This document shows, piece after piece, positions 17,082 to 25,624 of a DNA stretch of 64,000 bases. Under the pieces are notes generated by a model. It searched no databases and had not been told where the DNA came from. It saw nothing but the letters and a program-made list of their open reading frames with translations. The stretch covers positions 31,608-95,607 of the forward strand of contig JAEZTV010000015.1 in assembly GCA_023421245.1 (NCBI GenBank). Direction: 5' to 3'. The position numbers were made by a program, and so were the translations under genes. The first letter of the stretch is position 1, and every line of letters begins with the position of its first letter. The DNA is from Bacillota bacterium (GTDB lineage Bacteria; Bacillota; Clostridia; Oscillospirales; Ruminococcaceae).

Positions 17082-17456
17082 CTAATCCTCCCCGTAAAGG
17101 CAAAGGAGCATCTCGCATAGCTCCTGCCCGTTTATTCCGGCAACTTTTGCCGCCCCAATTGCACCGGTTAGATATTCTTCAATTGCCTTAAGCTGCTCCT
17201 CGCGGTAAAGCTCGGTGTTACGGCATGCGACAAAGCTGCCCTTGCCGGTCATAGAAGTAATAAATCCCTCGCGTTCCAGCTCCTCATACGCGCGCTTGGT
17301 GGTAATTACGCTGATGCGCAGTTCCTTGGCAAGAAGCCGCATAGAAGGGAGCATATCACCCTCATTCAGCACTGCGCTCATTATCATGCCTTTCACCTGC
17401 TGGACAATCTGCTCGTAGATGGGTGTATCACCGCTGTTGCTGATGATGATATCCAC
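17082..17456 (-). CDS. GntR-family regulator, YtrA subfamily
   Basis: 124 residues from GTG 17456, preceded by AAGGGGTGACC; an in-frame ATG at 17516 lies inside the promoter and is rejected. The winged helix-turn-helix (PIYEQIVQQVKGMIMSAVL, then LPSMRLLAKELRISVITTKR) is followed by only a short C-terminal helix without an effector domain, as in YtrA-type repressors that control ABC exporters. The palindrome at 17476-17504 is the likely operator. Inducer unknown, probably an antimicrobial acting on the envelope. Confidence 0.9.
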   Translation of the reverse strand: MDIIISNSGDTPIYEQIVQQVKGMIMSAVLNEGDMLPSMRLLAKELRISVITTKRAYEELEREGFITSMTGKGSFVACRNTELYREEQLKAIEEYLTGAIGAAKVAGINGQELCEMLLCLYGED

Positions 17457-17475
17457 ACGGTCACCCCTTAGAAGA

Positions 17476-17527
17476 TATTGTGTATATATTATATATACAA
17501 TATAACCGCTATACACATGCTTGTCAA
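17476..17527 (-). promoter_or_regulatory. Promoter and operator of the GntR-ABC operon
   Basis: Minus-strand -35 TTGACA (17522-17527), 17-base spacer, -10 TATATT (17499-17504). A near-perfect AT-rich palindrome covers 17476-17504 (core TTGTGTATATA facing TATATACAA) and overlaps the -10, fitting autorepression by the GntR protein. Confidence 0.75.
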
Positions 17528-17578
17528 CAAAAAAATAAACCGTACGCAGAAATTTTCTTCCGTACGGTTTTTTGGTTT

Positions 17579-18118
17579 TTATGAATGCAGCAGTTTTGTA
17601 TGGATACGCGTATAGGTCAATACCCCGTCAATGCGCTCGCTTTTCATTAAGTCGATACTTTGCACAGGAATACGGATAGCGCCTGCCTGTTTTGCAAGCT
17701 CGCCACGGTCAAAGCCTGTGGGAAGCTGCAGCTCTCTGGCAAGGGTAAGGTGCGGCTTATACTCACGGGTTTCTACCCAGCAGCCTGCCTGAATCAAACG
17801 ATTGTTCAGCTGGTCGTGGATAGAAAGCAGCGGCTGACATTTATGTGCGCCAACCCAGAATATCTCGCCGCTTTCACGTAAAAAGCGGCCTACACCCGTC
17901 AGCTGCAGCGTAAACGGTTTTTCTTCCACGCGGTCGATCGCGTGCTTGATGTTGTGAGCGCGTTCGGACTCAACCTCTCCCAGAAACACAAGAGTAAGGT
18001 GAAGGTTTTCACGCCGGGTATAACGGCCTTTCACAGCCGAGCCTTTGAGCAGATCAATTACCTCGCAAAGTTGGTCCTTTGCTGTGTCATCAAAGTTAAT
18101 TGCAGTAAATAAACGCAA
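17579..18118 (-). CDS. thpR: RNA 2',3'-cyclic phosphodiesterase (2H family)
   Basis: ThpR-type enzyme of the 2H phosphoesterase superfamily, 179 residues. Both HxTx catalytic motifs are present: NLHLTLVFLG (about residues 44-53) and PHLTLAR (about 126-132). It opens 2',3'-cyclic phosphates on RNA ends to 2'-phosphates. The TTG at 18118 (MRLFTAINFDD) is chosen because GGAAAGG lies eight bases upstream and relatives begin MRLF(I/V)A; an ORF extends to 18166. It stands alone between the GntR promoter and a hairpin terminator. Confidence 0.87.
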   Translation of the reverse strand: MRLFTAINFDDTAKDQLCEVIDLLKGSAVKGRYTRRENLHLTLVFLGEVESERAHNIKHAIDRVEEKPFTLQLTGVGRFLRESGEIFWVGAHKCQPLLSIHDQLNNRLIQAGCWVETREYKPHLTLARELQLPTGFDRGELAKQAGAIRIPVQSIDLMKSERIDGVLTYTRIHTKLLHS

Positions 18119-18238
18119 AATCCGCACCCTTTCCGCTTGGAATAAGACTATGGAGCCGCACTGCATAAAAAATATCCATCAATATTATATCAATTACCTT
18201 GCATTTGCGCAAACAATACTATTCCATTACACAAGAAA

Positions 18239-18267
18239 ACAGGGAGCAGACGCTCCCTGTTTTTTTG
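18239..18267. terminator. Bidirectional terminator
   Basis: ACAGGGAGC (18239-18247) pairs with GCTCCCTGT (18252-18260), loop AGAC, then seven T. On the minus strand the T-rich TTTTCTT follows, so it can end the 53-residue gene. Confidence 0.75.
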
Positions 18268-18331
18268 CCGGAACGGGTACTTCGGGGTGTCGCCGCACGA
18301 GCAAACCAAAAATCGATTTATTCAGCAGACA

Positions 18332-18493
18332 TTACTTGTCGCCGCGCGTATAGTTTTCGGCATAGGCGTAAACATCGTCGGCGGACATCATGTTATTACC
18401 GCGCTCGCGAATAGTCTCCTGCACATACTCAGGCAAAGAATAAAAGAAACGCTCAAGTGCCTTATCCTGCTTTAGCAATTGGTCGAGTGCCAT
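18332..18493 (-). CDS. Small acidic protein, 53 residues
   Basis: ORF starting MALDQLLKQDKALERFFYS with a strong GAAAGGAGA ribosome site nine bases upstream and a terminator 65 bases after the stop. It is mostly helical by pattern, carries the short motif SLPEYVQETIRERG and ends AYAENYTRGDK. Similar tiny proteins with (L)P-x-Y-V-Q-x-x-I are common next to housekeeping genes in Clostridia, but no function is known to me. Being too short for default gene thresholds, it is easily missed. Confidence 0.7.
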   Translation of the reverse strand: MALDQLLKQDKALERFFYSLPEYVQETIRERGNNMMSADDVYAYAENYTRGDK

Positions 18494-18826
18494 GGTTTTT
18501 ATCTCCTTTCAAAGCAGATGCCATTTTGGCAGGCTGCGCACCTGCGTATCAATAGCTTTTGCTCTTTACATATGTAAAATACACGCAAAGAAACCCAAGA
18601 ACGCACCTGAAAAGAATTATTAAATAATAGAAAAGGTTGATTATACTCAGGAAAAATATTCAATAATAAGCGTATAAAAGGCGGACTTGCTTCATATATT
18701 TAGCTGTTACCTAACCACATTGTACTAAACCAACATTATTCAGAATATCTGAAAACGGGTATGTAGCTAGGTAATTAAAGCGGCTTATTTTGTGAAGGCC
18801 GGTAATGCAAAAAAGAGAGGTGCCTT
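18494..18826. other. 333-base gap before the surface-fibre locus
   Basis: AT-rich, no coding sequence. It should hold the promoters for the 53-residue gene and the surface locus, but no -35/-10 pair stands out. TTACCTA (near 18706) and TAGGTAA (near 18770) form a wide inverted pair and TTCAG/CTGAA (near 18740) a short one. I see no riboswitch consensus. Confidence 0.4.
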
Positions 18827-20647
18827 GTGATGGTTCACATTCTAAAGCATTCCATCACCAAAAAGTTGTGTTCCTTCTCCTTAGCGGCGGTAATGGTTGT
18901 TTGCGCAGGTTTTTCGGGCTATACCGCAGACGACCCACAGCAGCAAGGGGAGCCCCCGCACCAACTGTCTATCCGTGCGGTTGAGGTATTAGAAACCATT
19001 GCGCGCGGCGCGCTATCCGAGGAAGAAACGGTGCTCTACACCGTAGATATTCCGCGTGTGACTGCCCCGGAAGAGAGGGAGAAGACACAGCCGGAAGACA
19101 CATCCTCACAAACAACGCAGCAGCCCGCGCCCGAGGTCTATGAAGACACCTCCGCGCAACCCACGCAGGATACATCGTCGCAGCACAGTGGCGGACAGGA
19201 TGCATCCTTGCGGGAGGAGAGTGGCACGCAAGTATCAAGCGATGAACAGCCTGCGGATTCGTCCGAGCACACAAGCAGTGAGACATCAAAGCAGGAAGAT
19301 ACCGCGTATACTGCCCGCAGCTATAAACTTGACCGTGCGCTTGCAGAGGTTCTTGAATCGGTTAATTTGCCGTTTAACAGCAAGCTCATGAAAGCACAGC
19401 TTGCGCAATCGCTTACAGACAAGCGTCTGGTGCGCTTTTATGCTGCGTCAGACACAGGTTGTGAACACTGTCAGGTTATTGTGACGGTTAACCCTGCTAC
19501 AAGCGAAGTCAGCATATTTGCCGTTAATTCGGATGAAAGCAAGCGCCATACCTTTACACTGAGTATTATAGACGAAGCCGGCATGCCGATGTCCGTAGAT
19601 GGCGCAGAGCAAAAAGGCATGACGGCGGATAAGCGCGTGCTGGACGGCACGCTTGCGGATGCAGACCTGCCCGATGGCGCACTGGTAGAGGTGCTGGAGA
19701 TCAGCTTGACGCACAAACAAGATAACAGCGCAAGCAGCGCAGCAAGCAGCTCGCCGCAGAGCAGCGAGCCGGATAGCGATACTTCTTCGCAGCAAAGCGA
19801 GGCACCAAACGAGGAGCCTCCGGCAGAAGAGGCCGCGACAATTGCTGCGGGCGGGGAAGAAAACCAAGGCCGAATAGCGGCTTTTGCACAGGATGAGCCC
19901 GCGAGCCAGCAGCAAACCGCACTGCCGGAGGAGGAGTCTTCACAGGGCACATCATCGGAAGGGGCATCCTCTCGAGAACCCGCCTCGCAGGAGGACGAAA
20001 ACAGCTCGCAGCCCGATGACAGCAGCGCAAGCGAACAGCCTGACAACTCGCAGCCGTCCGAATCTGCGCCGAGCGAATCTCAGCCGTCTGAGCAGGAGCC
20101 ATCGGATGATACCGAGCAAACCGAGGTGCAAACCACCATCCTACTGTTAACCGAAAGCAGCCGGACGCTTGCACTCGATGCGTTTGCGGCGGTTGGGCTT
20201 GAGGTCGGTGCGGGCTTTTCAGCGGCAACCGCCGGCGTGCCGACTGCAAATGGTAAGATTACCATTACAAAAAAAATAGACGCAAACTGGGCGGCGCACG
20301 GAGACCCCATCTTTGTATACACGCTTGAAAAAAAGCAAGGAAATCAATTCCGCGAGATTGCAAGCGACTATATTCGGTTCACGGGCGGCGATACCCGACA
20401 AAAGAGCATTAACTTTAATGGGCTTGCCGCAGGAACCTATCGTATTACCGAGCTTGACACCCTGCGGTACAGTTCTCCAAAGGTTACCGAGGTAAAAAAC
20501 GGCAAGGCGAGTGGCGCAAGCGTAGAGTTTGAAGTCACAAAAAGGAGTTCTACGGCAACAGTGACGTATCAAAGCAGCAAGAAAAACAACGATTATTTTT
20601 CACACACCGATGCAGCGAAGAACTCCTTCTCGGCTAAAAAGAAGTGA
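18827..20647 (+). CDS. Large secreted Ser/Glu/Gln-rich surface protein with SpaA-like C-terminal domain
   Basis: 606 residues (GTG 18827, or ATG 18830 with GAGAGG upstream). Signal peptide to about residue 32, then a low-complexity stretch full of SSQ, SSE and PSE units (about 75-160), a folded middle part (about 165-295) with one CEHC pair, a second and longer low-complexity stretch (about 300-440), and a C-terminal beta-rich domain (about 475-600; GKITITKKIDANW..., LAAGTYRITELD) of the prealbumin-like SpaA/Cna-B type seen in pilins. There is no sorting signal; it ends in KKK. The stop overlaps the sipW start, so it is the first gene of the surface operon. Likely an adhesin or minor fibre subunit. 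Confidence 0.7.
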   Translation: MMVHILKHSITKKLCSFSLAAVMVVCAGFSGYTADDPQQQGEPPHQLSIRAVEVLETIARGALSEEETVLYTVDIPRVTAPEEREKTQPEDTSSQTTQQPAPEVYEDTSAQPTQDTSSQHSGGQDASLREESGTQVSSDEQPADSSEHTSSETSKQEDTAYTARSYKLDRALAEVLESVNLPFNSKLMKAQLAQSLTDKRLVRFYAASDTGCEHCQVIVTVNPATSEVSIFAVNSDESKRHTFTLSIIDEAGMPMSVDGAEQKGMTADKRVLDGTLADADLPDGALVEVLEISLTHKQDNSASSAASSSPQSSEPDSDTSSQQSEAPNEEPPAEEAATIAAGGEENQGRIAAFAQDEPASQQQTALPEEESSQGTSSEGASSREPASQEDENSSQPDDSSASEQPDNSQPSESAPSESQPSEQEPSDDTEQTEVQTTILLLTESSRTLALDAFAAVGLEVGAGFSAATAGVPTANGKITITKKIDANWAAHGDPIFVYTLEKKQGNQFREIASDYIRFTGGDTRQKSINFNGLAAGTYRITELDTLRYSSPKVTEVKNGKASGASVEFEVTKRSSTATVTYQSSKKNNDYFSHTDAAKNSFSAKKK

Positions 20648-21162
20648 TGAAAACGATGCTGATACGAATTGTGCGCCTGATTCCAAACGCCTTAATGCTG
20701 TTTGCCGTGCTGATTGCGGCGGTACTCACGGTACCCCGATTGCTGGGATACACCCCCTTTACCGTTCTGTCGGGCAGTATGGAGCCGGCTTACCCCGTGG
20801 GCAGCATTGTGTATGTGCGCGACGAGCTGCCTGAGAGCATTCGCGCAAGCGACGTAGTGATGTTTGAGCTGCCAAACGGCATGCCGGTTACCCATCGGGT
20901 GGTTTCAGCCGATAGCGTGCTGCGAACTTTTGTGACCAAGGGGGACGCAAACCCCAGCGAAGATCCGGTGCCGGTACCGTTTGAGCAGGTAACCGGCAAG
21001 GCGGGTGTGTGCCTGCCGTTGCTAGGCTATGTGGCGCTGTTTATGCAAACACCCTCAGGGCTTATCTGCGTCGCGTTTGTTATGCTGATTCTTCTGCTTG
21101 CCCCAAAGGCCATTGCAATGGCGATGCAAGCGGAAGGCGGTAGGACCCCCAAAGCCGATTGA
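20647..21162 (+). CDS. sipW: Signal peptidase I, SipW/ER type
   Basis: Membrane-bound signal peptidase, 171 residues. An N-terminal segment (about 8-27) is followed by VLSGSMEP with the nucleophile Ser44, box C/D-like VTHRVV with His83 replacing the bacterial Lys, and TKGDANPSED, the conserved D-box. The Ser-His catalytic pair is that of SipW and eukaryotic/archaeal enzymes. A C-terminal membrane segment (about 137-157) completes the topology. The ATG overlaps the previous TGA (GTGATGA). It should process the two downstream proteins whose signal peptides carry the SipW-type pattern. Confidence 0.93.
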   Translation: MKTMLIRIVRLIPNALMLFAVLIAAVLTVPRLLGYTPFTVLSGSMEPAYPVGSIVYVRDELPESIRASDVVMFELPNGMPVTHRVVSADSVLRTFVTKGDANPSEDPVPVPFEQVTGKAGVCLPLLGYVALFMQTPSGLICVAFVMLILLLAPKAIAMAMQAEGGRTPKAD

Positions 21163-21253
21163 GAAATTAAAAAGCAATTGCTTGCGTGGCTTTCCATAAA
21201 AGGAATAACCGAGCAGCGAAGGCACGCAGCAATAAAATACTGGAGGTAATGAG

Positions 21254-21877
21254 TTGAAAAAAAGAACAATCCTGCTTTCTTCTCTGGCGCTGCTGCTCGC
21301 TGCGGCACTTTCTATTGGCGGCACCGCCGCGTATTTCACAAGCAAGACACAGCCTGTCACCAACAAGTTTACGGTAGGTGGTGTTACCATTGAGCTTGTG
21401 GAGGAAAAGTGGAACAGCGGTAAAGGCAGCGTCAAGCCGGGCAAAGAGGTCGCCCAAAATATGGTGCCCGGGCAAACCGCCAACAAAGACCCGGTGGTAA
21501 AGAATATCGGCGTAAGCCCTTGCTACGTTCGTCTAAAGGTAACGGGTGTTACCTATAAAAACAATAAGATCAGTGCAACAAACGATTCCTATACCATTCA
21601 CGGTGCAAACCTTGGCAACAGCCAGAATAAATGGACTTATAGCCACGGCTACTTCTATTACAACCGCACCCTTGCGGGAAAGTCAGGCGCCGTTATTGAT
21701 AAAACCGAGCCGCTGTTTACCTCGGTAAGCCTTGACCAAAACGCCACTGAGGGCAAAGCGGCCGACCTTGAGATGGTGATTACAGCCGAGGCGGTACAGT
21801 GCGAGGGCGGCCTTGAGCCGGACCATAACTTTAACTTTATTGAATCGGCGAAAGAAGCATTTCGAAAAATAAGCTAG
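21254..21877 (+). CDS. SipW-dependent TasA/CalY-like protein 1
   Basis: 207 residues from TTG 21254 with GGAGG upstream. The signal peptide KKRTILLSSLALLLAAALSI ends in GGTAAYFTSK, the signature of SipW substrates (camelysin/TasA class). The mature part has VTNKFTVGGVTIELVEE and later NIGVSPCYVRLKVTGV, the typical jelly-roll start and the N-x-G...YVR block. In Bacillus such proteins form biofilm fibres or act as metalloproteases (CalY). Fibre subunit is favoured by the sortase neighbours; direct evidence is missing. Confidence 0.85.
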   Translation: MKKRTILLSSLALLLAAALSIGGTAAYFTSKTQPVTNKFTVGGVTIELVEEKWNSGKGSVKPGKEVAQNMVPGQTANKDPVVKNIGVSPCYVRLKVTGVTYKNNKISATNDSYTIHGANLGNSQNKWTYSHGYFYYNRTLAGKSGAVIDKTEPLFTSVSLDQNATEGKAADLEMVITAEAVQCEGGLEPDHNFNFIESAKEAFRKIS

Positions 21878-21935
21878 TGCCCCCTATACTTTGAGGTTCA
21901 TTCAAATTATATAAATGAAACTGGAGGAAAATTTT

Positions 21936-22610
21936 ATGGCAGGCAAAAAAACAATCATTGTTGCGGTATCGCTGCTGATGGCGGCGCTGCTGGCAGTGGG
22001 CGGAACCCTTGCGTACTTTACCGCAAAAGCAGAGGTCACCAATGTGGTGACGATGGGCAATGTCAAGATTAGCCTGACAGAACCGAATTTTGCTGGGGAA
22101 ATTGGTCCGATTGTGCCCGGCGCTAAGATCGTTAAGGACCCAACCATCACCAACATTGGCAAAAACGACTGCTATGTTCGTGCCAAGATTGAAGTCGATT
22201 TTTCCGGCTCCTGCAAGGAATCAAAAAGTGAGGCAGAGCTTGCGGAAGAGGCATTGCTGGCACAAGAGTTAGTTGACACACTTCTCGGCGAAGACGCGGA
22301 ATTGAACCATAAGCCCGATCCTAAACCCAAAGAGATTGAATTTGATATTGACACACAAAAATGGGTACTGAAAGATGGCTACTACTATTATCAAAGCATT
22401 CTCAAAGCAGGTAAAAACAATAACGGCGATACAGTGGTGCTGTTTAACAAAGTAACAATTCCAAAAACCTGGGGCAACGATTACGCCGACAAGACGATAG
22501 ACATTAAAATTATCGCACAAGCCGTGCAGTCCGATAACATTGAAGAAGAAAATGATTTAATCAAGGATAGAAACAAGAAAATTGTCGGCTGGAAAAATGT
22601 GACGTTTTAA
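21936..22610 (+). CDS. SipW-dependent TasA/CalY-like protein 2
   Basis: 224 residues from ATG 21936 (GGAGGA at good spacing; an in-frame ATG at 21915 is too early). SipW-type signal peptide with GGTLAYFTAKAEVTNVVTMG, then KISLTEPNF and NIGKNDCYVRAKIEVDF. It is a paralogue of the preceding gene, sharing the YFT-x-K cleavage region, the P-T/V-x-x-N-I-G-x-x-x-CYVR block, the GYYYYQ/GYFYYN block and a C-terminal II(A/T)(Q/E)AVQ. An acidic/basic insert (about 95-135) sets it apart. The two could be major and minor subunits. Confidence 0.85.
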   Translation: MAGKKTIIVAVSLLMAALLAVGGTLAYFTAKAEVTNVVTMGNVKISLTEPNFAGEIGPIVPGAKIVKDPTITNIGKNDCYVRAKIEVDFSGSCKESKSEAELAEEALLAQELVDTLLGEDAELNHKPDPKPKEIEFDIDTQKWVLKDGYYYYQSILKAGKNNNGDTVVLFNKVTIPKTWGNDYADKTIDIKIIAQAVQSDNIEEENDLIKDRNKKIVGWKNVTF

Positions 22611-22670
22611 CACCCAGTACGCTAATACCATCCAGCTTTGCAGCCGCTGCAGGCGGAAAGGATATGCAAG

Positions 22671-23360
22671 ATGAAACATCCTCTATTAAAAACGCTGGTC
22701 TGCCTTACGGCAGTTACTCTGCTTGCCTTTGGGTTTGCGGCAAACGTGTCGGCGCTGGAAAGCAAGGTGGTGCTTGAAGGCACCGGCGATCTGGTAAGCA
22801 TACCGGGTAATGACCTGTTTACCGAACTTAAGGATATGATGCCCGGCGACGTGGGCACGCAGGAGATTCTCCTTCACAACGAGTACAACAAAAGGGTAAG
22901 GCTGTACCTCAAAACCGAGGCGGCAAACTTTTTGTCGCAGGAAAAACGGGAGATCTCCGAACGTCTGCTGGATGCGATGACCCTTAAGCTGGTGCTGAAG
23001 GCCCCGGGCGGGCAGGAGTCCGTGCTGTATGAGGGCAAAGCCTCGGGGCCCGAGGCAGGTAAGGAGATTTCGCTTGGCACCTACTCAAAGGGTGCAAAGG
23101 GTACCATTACGGCGACACTTACCATACCCGCAACGCTCGGCAACGAGTTTCAGGATGCGCAGGGCAAGGTGAAATGGATCTTTTATTGCAAAGAGGTAAC
23201 ATCAACCTCCTCGCGCCCCGACGACGATAGCGAGCCGGACATCTCCGTCATCCAGACGGTACGCATGCCCGAAACGGGCGGATTTCCGGTAGAAGCCCTG
23301 CTGCCGATAGGTGCGGTGCTACTGGTTGGCGGTCTGGTGCTTGGCAGAAAAAAACGGTAG
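22671..23360 (+). CDS. Sortase-anchored surface protein (MPETG sorting signal)
   Basis: 229 residues from ATG 22671 (GGAAAGG upstream). Signal peptide with cleavage near NVSA-LES, then a domain similar in opening to TasA-like proteins (DLFTELKDMMPGDVGTQEILLHN, a P-G-D motif common to camelysin and LPXTG proteins), a short Ser/Asp-rich linker (SRPDDDSEPD) and a complete cell-wall sorting signal: MPETG, hydrophobic span and RKKR tail. It is the obvious substrate for the sortase encoded next and probably anchors the fibres. Confidence 0.88.
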   Translation: MKHPLLKTLVCLTAVTLLAFGFAANVSALESKVVLEGTGDLVSIPGNDLFTELKDMMPGDVGTQEILLHNEYNKRVRLYLKTEAANFLSQEKREISERLLDAMTLKLVLKAPGGQESVLYEGKASGPEAGKEISLGTYSKGAKGTITATLTIPATLGNEFQDAQGKVKWIFYCKEVTSTSSRPDDDSEPDISVIQTVRMPETGGFPVEALLPIGAVLLVGGLVLGRKKR

Positions 23361-23376
23361 CATAGATTTTACAAGA

Positions 23377-23413
23377 ACAGGGGCTGTCAAGCAAAGCGCT
23401 TGGCAGCCCCTGT
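23377..23413. terminator. Hairpin between anchored protein and sortase genes
   Basis: ACAGGGGCTG(T)CAAGC pairs with the segment ending 23413 with one wobble. No long T-run, so it may be a leaky terminator or mRNA stabiliser. Confidence 0.5.
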
Positions 23414-23437
23414 ATTGATAACGAAAGGACACGCACC

Positions 23438-24106
23438 ATGACAACGAAACGCAAACGAGGGATTGTATCCGGTTTTTTGACGGTCATTGGTATCGTAATG
23501 CTTGCGCTCTCTATCGCCTATCAGGCGTACTACTATCCGTGGGGTGCGTTGTTATCCTCTCTGGGGCTTTCGGACGCACAGGAGCTTAGCGACCCTGCAC
23601 CCATCCCTGTTTCGGTGCAGAGCATAGAAAGCAGCTTTACCGTGCAGCAGGGCGTACCCGAGCCGTCCGCACTCGGCAGTTTTTTTGCCGCGCGTCCGGC
23701 ACTGGATATCACTGCCATAGGCAGTATTAAACTGCCCGCCATCGGGATATCGGAAAACCTTGTAGAGGGCGGCGGGGACGAGCTGTTTTACGGGGTTGGG
23801 CATATCCCGGGCTCGGCGCTGCCGGGCGATGCGGGCAACTGTGTGCTGGCAGGGCACCGTAACTACTACATCATGCACCCGTTTCGTCATCTGGATAAGC
23901 TGGAGACGGGTGATAAGGTTATTGTAAGCTATAACAACACAGAGTACCGCTACGTTGTGTACGACTCGTTTGTCGTAGAGCCGCAGGACACGGACGTTCT
24001 TGCGCCGCAGGAGGGAGAGGAGCAGATGCTGACCCTCGTTACCTGCACGCCGGTGCTCAATCCTACCAAACGCCTGATTGTATGGTGCCGACCCGCGGGG
24101 ATATAA
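23438..24106 (+). CDS. Sortase (class D-like)
   Basis: Membrane-anchored transpeptidase, 222 residues, joining sorting-signal proteins to the cell wall or to each other. N-terminal basic stretch and membrane segment (about 12-32), a linker, then the sortase beta barrel from about residue 90 (AIGSIKLPAIGISENL). Catalytic residues are His140 (LAGHRN), Cys203 (TLVTCTP) and the Arg of TKRLIVW (about 212). The TLVTCTP context is typical of class D sortases of spore-formers. It closes the surface operon; the anchored MPETG protein directly upstream is the likely substrate, and pilin-like polymerisation of the first gene's product is possible but lacks a sorting signal. Confidence 0.9.
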   Translation: MTTKRKRGIVSGFLTVIGIVMLALSIAYQAYYYPWGALLSSLGLSDAQELSDPAPIPVSVQSIESSFTVQQGVPEPSALGSFFAARPALDITAIGSIKLPAIGISENLVEGGGDELFYGVGHIPGSALPGDAGNCVLAGHRNYYIMHPFRHLDKLETGDKVIVSYNNTEYRYVVYDSFVVEPQDTDVLAPQEGEEQMLTLVTCTPVLNPTKRLIVWCRPAGI

Positions 24107-24118
24107 TGGCTATGGGCG

Positions 24119-24970
24119 CTATGCTGTTTTTACGGCCGTGCGCTTGCGCCGTGTATAGCCTATTGTGTACAGCACAATGCCTGCGGCAGCGCAGCTAATC
24201 AGCGTAACAAGATTGAAAGGGTCACCAAGCGAAGCGCTTACCCCGCCGTCGATGATTGCGGTAATGGAGTAATCGAGTACGGGGGCTAAAAGTAGCGTGA
24301 TAGCCGCAACATACCACCGGTTAATGCGCGTAAACGACCAAAGGATAAGAACAATCCATAGGTAGGCAAGGCCGCTTAGTGCACAGAAAACACCCACGGG
24401 ATAGAGCCAGCTTGCGGCCGATTGGTATTGTATGAGCAGCAGAAACGGTACGATGAGTATTGTCAAAGCAGACAAGGCATAAACCCCAGCTCGCTTTTTT
24501 GATAAAAGAAATGGCGCGGTGACACACCACGCTAAAACAGCCGACCCCAGCGGGTAGAGCGACCAGCTTATGCTGCGTGTAGTGGCAACGTCGCAGATTA
24601 AGCAGACAAGCACGCCAACCAGCAGTGCAGCGGTTACCAGTAACAGGGTAAGAGTTTTTACGTTCTTGTTATGGCGCATATCAGGAAGTTGCACGTTGTC
24701 AGTCTCCGCGTAGACGGGCTCGGACGGTGAAGCTGCACAATCGGTTTGTACGTCAGACGTAAGACGCTTACCATCCAGCAGCTCATTGATGCTAACGCCC
24801 AGCAGCTCGCACAGATGCGGCAGCAGCGTAATATCGGGCAGGCTCTGCCCACGCTCCCATTTCGACACCGCCTTATCGGTGATGTTGAGCTGGGCGGCAA
24901 GCTCTTTTTGCGTCATGTTTTTGGATTTTCTTAGCTCTGTAATAAACGCTGCAATTTTGTCATTGTTCAT
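24119..24970 (-). CDS. XRE-family regulator with C-terminal membrane domain
   Basis: 283 residues from ATG 24970 (AAAGGCGGG upstream). The first 65 residues are a Cro/C1-type helix-turn-helix (MTQKELAAQLNITDKAVSKW), followed by a linker and about five to six hydrophobic segments (from residue 100), a layout typical of membrane-bound XRE regulators in Firmicutes. It may sense envelope state and is convergent with the sortase operon, but no operator was identified. The target genes are unknown. Confidence 0.85.
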   Translation of the reverse strand: MNNDKIAAFITELRKSKNMTQKELAAQLNITDKAVSKWERGQSLPDITLLPHLCELLGVSINELLDGKRLTSDVQTDCAASPSEPVYAETDNVQLPDMRHNKNVKTLTLLLVTAALLVGVLVCLICDVATTRSISWSLYPLGSAVLAWCVTAPFLLSKKRAGVYALSALTILIVPFLLLIQYQSAASWLYPVGVFCALSGLAYLWIVLILWSFTRINRWYVAAITLLLAPVLDYSITAIIDGGVSASLGDPFNLVTLISCAAAGIVLYTIGYTRRKRTAVKTA

Positions 24971-25070
24971 GATAAATCCCGCCTTTCCGCCCCAATTGTA
25001 CCACTTTTTGTTTTGGGGTACAACCAACGCGCAGGAGAGTGCCCAAGTAAACCGCCGGTAGAATTAAAAC

Positions 25071-25102
25071 AAGCGAGCTCCATTTTGATTGGAGCCCGCT
25101 TT
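25071..25102. terminator. Hairpin after the Nim-like gene
   Basis: AAGCGAGCTCCA pairs with TGGAGCCCGCTT with one mismatch and is followed by T on both sides, between two minus-strand genes. Confidence 0.6.
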
Positions 25103-25110
25103 TATGCCTG

Positions 25111-25572
25111 TTATTGTACCTTTTTGCGTTTGCCGCTGATCTCGTCTATGCTCATGCGCACGATACATACCCGCGCCATGCAGTTCATGCTTTCAACCTT
25201 ATCTGCCATCTGGGGTGAGAGCTGTTTGCACAAAAGAATAAGCGCGTGCAGTATTTCGTCATCGTCCTGCACTACCGCCGCACGGCCGGTGATAAATACG
25301 CTCTCGTAGCTGGTATCAAGCTTTTTTGGCACAAGCTCTTGGCTTGCTACCGCCACAAACGCTGCCTTTTCGTTTTGCGCAAGCAGGTTCAGCTTTTCAC
25401 CGTCCTTGGCGCAGTGGAAGTAGATACAGCCTTTCTCGCTGTCATAGCAGTAGTTTAAGGGCACGCCATAGGGCTGCCCGTCGGCGGAAGCGATGCATAG
25501 TACACCGTATTCCCCCTTTGACAAAATATCCAAGGCCTCCTCGTGTGAGGTCAAGTATTGCGGCATTGTCAT
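25111..25572 (-). CDS. Pyridoxamine 5'-phosphate oxidase-family flavoprotein (Nim-like)
   Basis: Small FMN-binding split-barrel protein, 153 residues. The opening LSKGEYGVLCIASADGQPYGVPLNYCYD and IYFHCAKDGEKLNLL are typical for Nim/PPOX-like proteins, which reduce nitroimidazoles or serve in general flavin chemistry. AAGGGG precedes ATG 25572. It is a single-gene unit. True PNPOx activity is unlikely at this length and without the PLP-binding C-terminus. Confidence 0.85.
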   Translation of the reverse strand: MTMPQYLTSHEEALDILSKGEYGVLCIASADGQPYGVPLNYCYDSEKGCIYFHCAKDGEKLNLLAQNEKAAFVAVASQELVPKKLDTSYESVFITGRAAVVQDDDEILHALILLCKQLSPQMADKVESMNCMARVCIVRMSIDEISGKRKKVQ

Positions 25573-25624
25573 TGTCGTTACCCCTTCTTTTGTTAACTTA
25601 TTCTATTGTTATACTTAATAGCTA

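Noticed and set aside
18494..18826. Cyclic-di-GMP riboswitch ahead of the surface-fibre locus
   Set aside because: No GGGCAAACC-type or GEMM core was found despite the fitting context.
19448..20249. Minus-strand frames in the Ser/Glu-rich surface gene
   Set aside because: Low-complexity shadow frames rich in Ser, Cys and Ala; no start site support.
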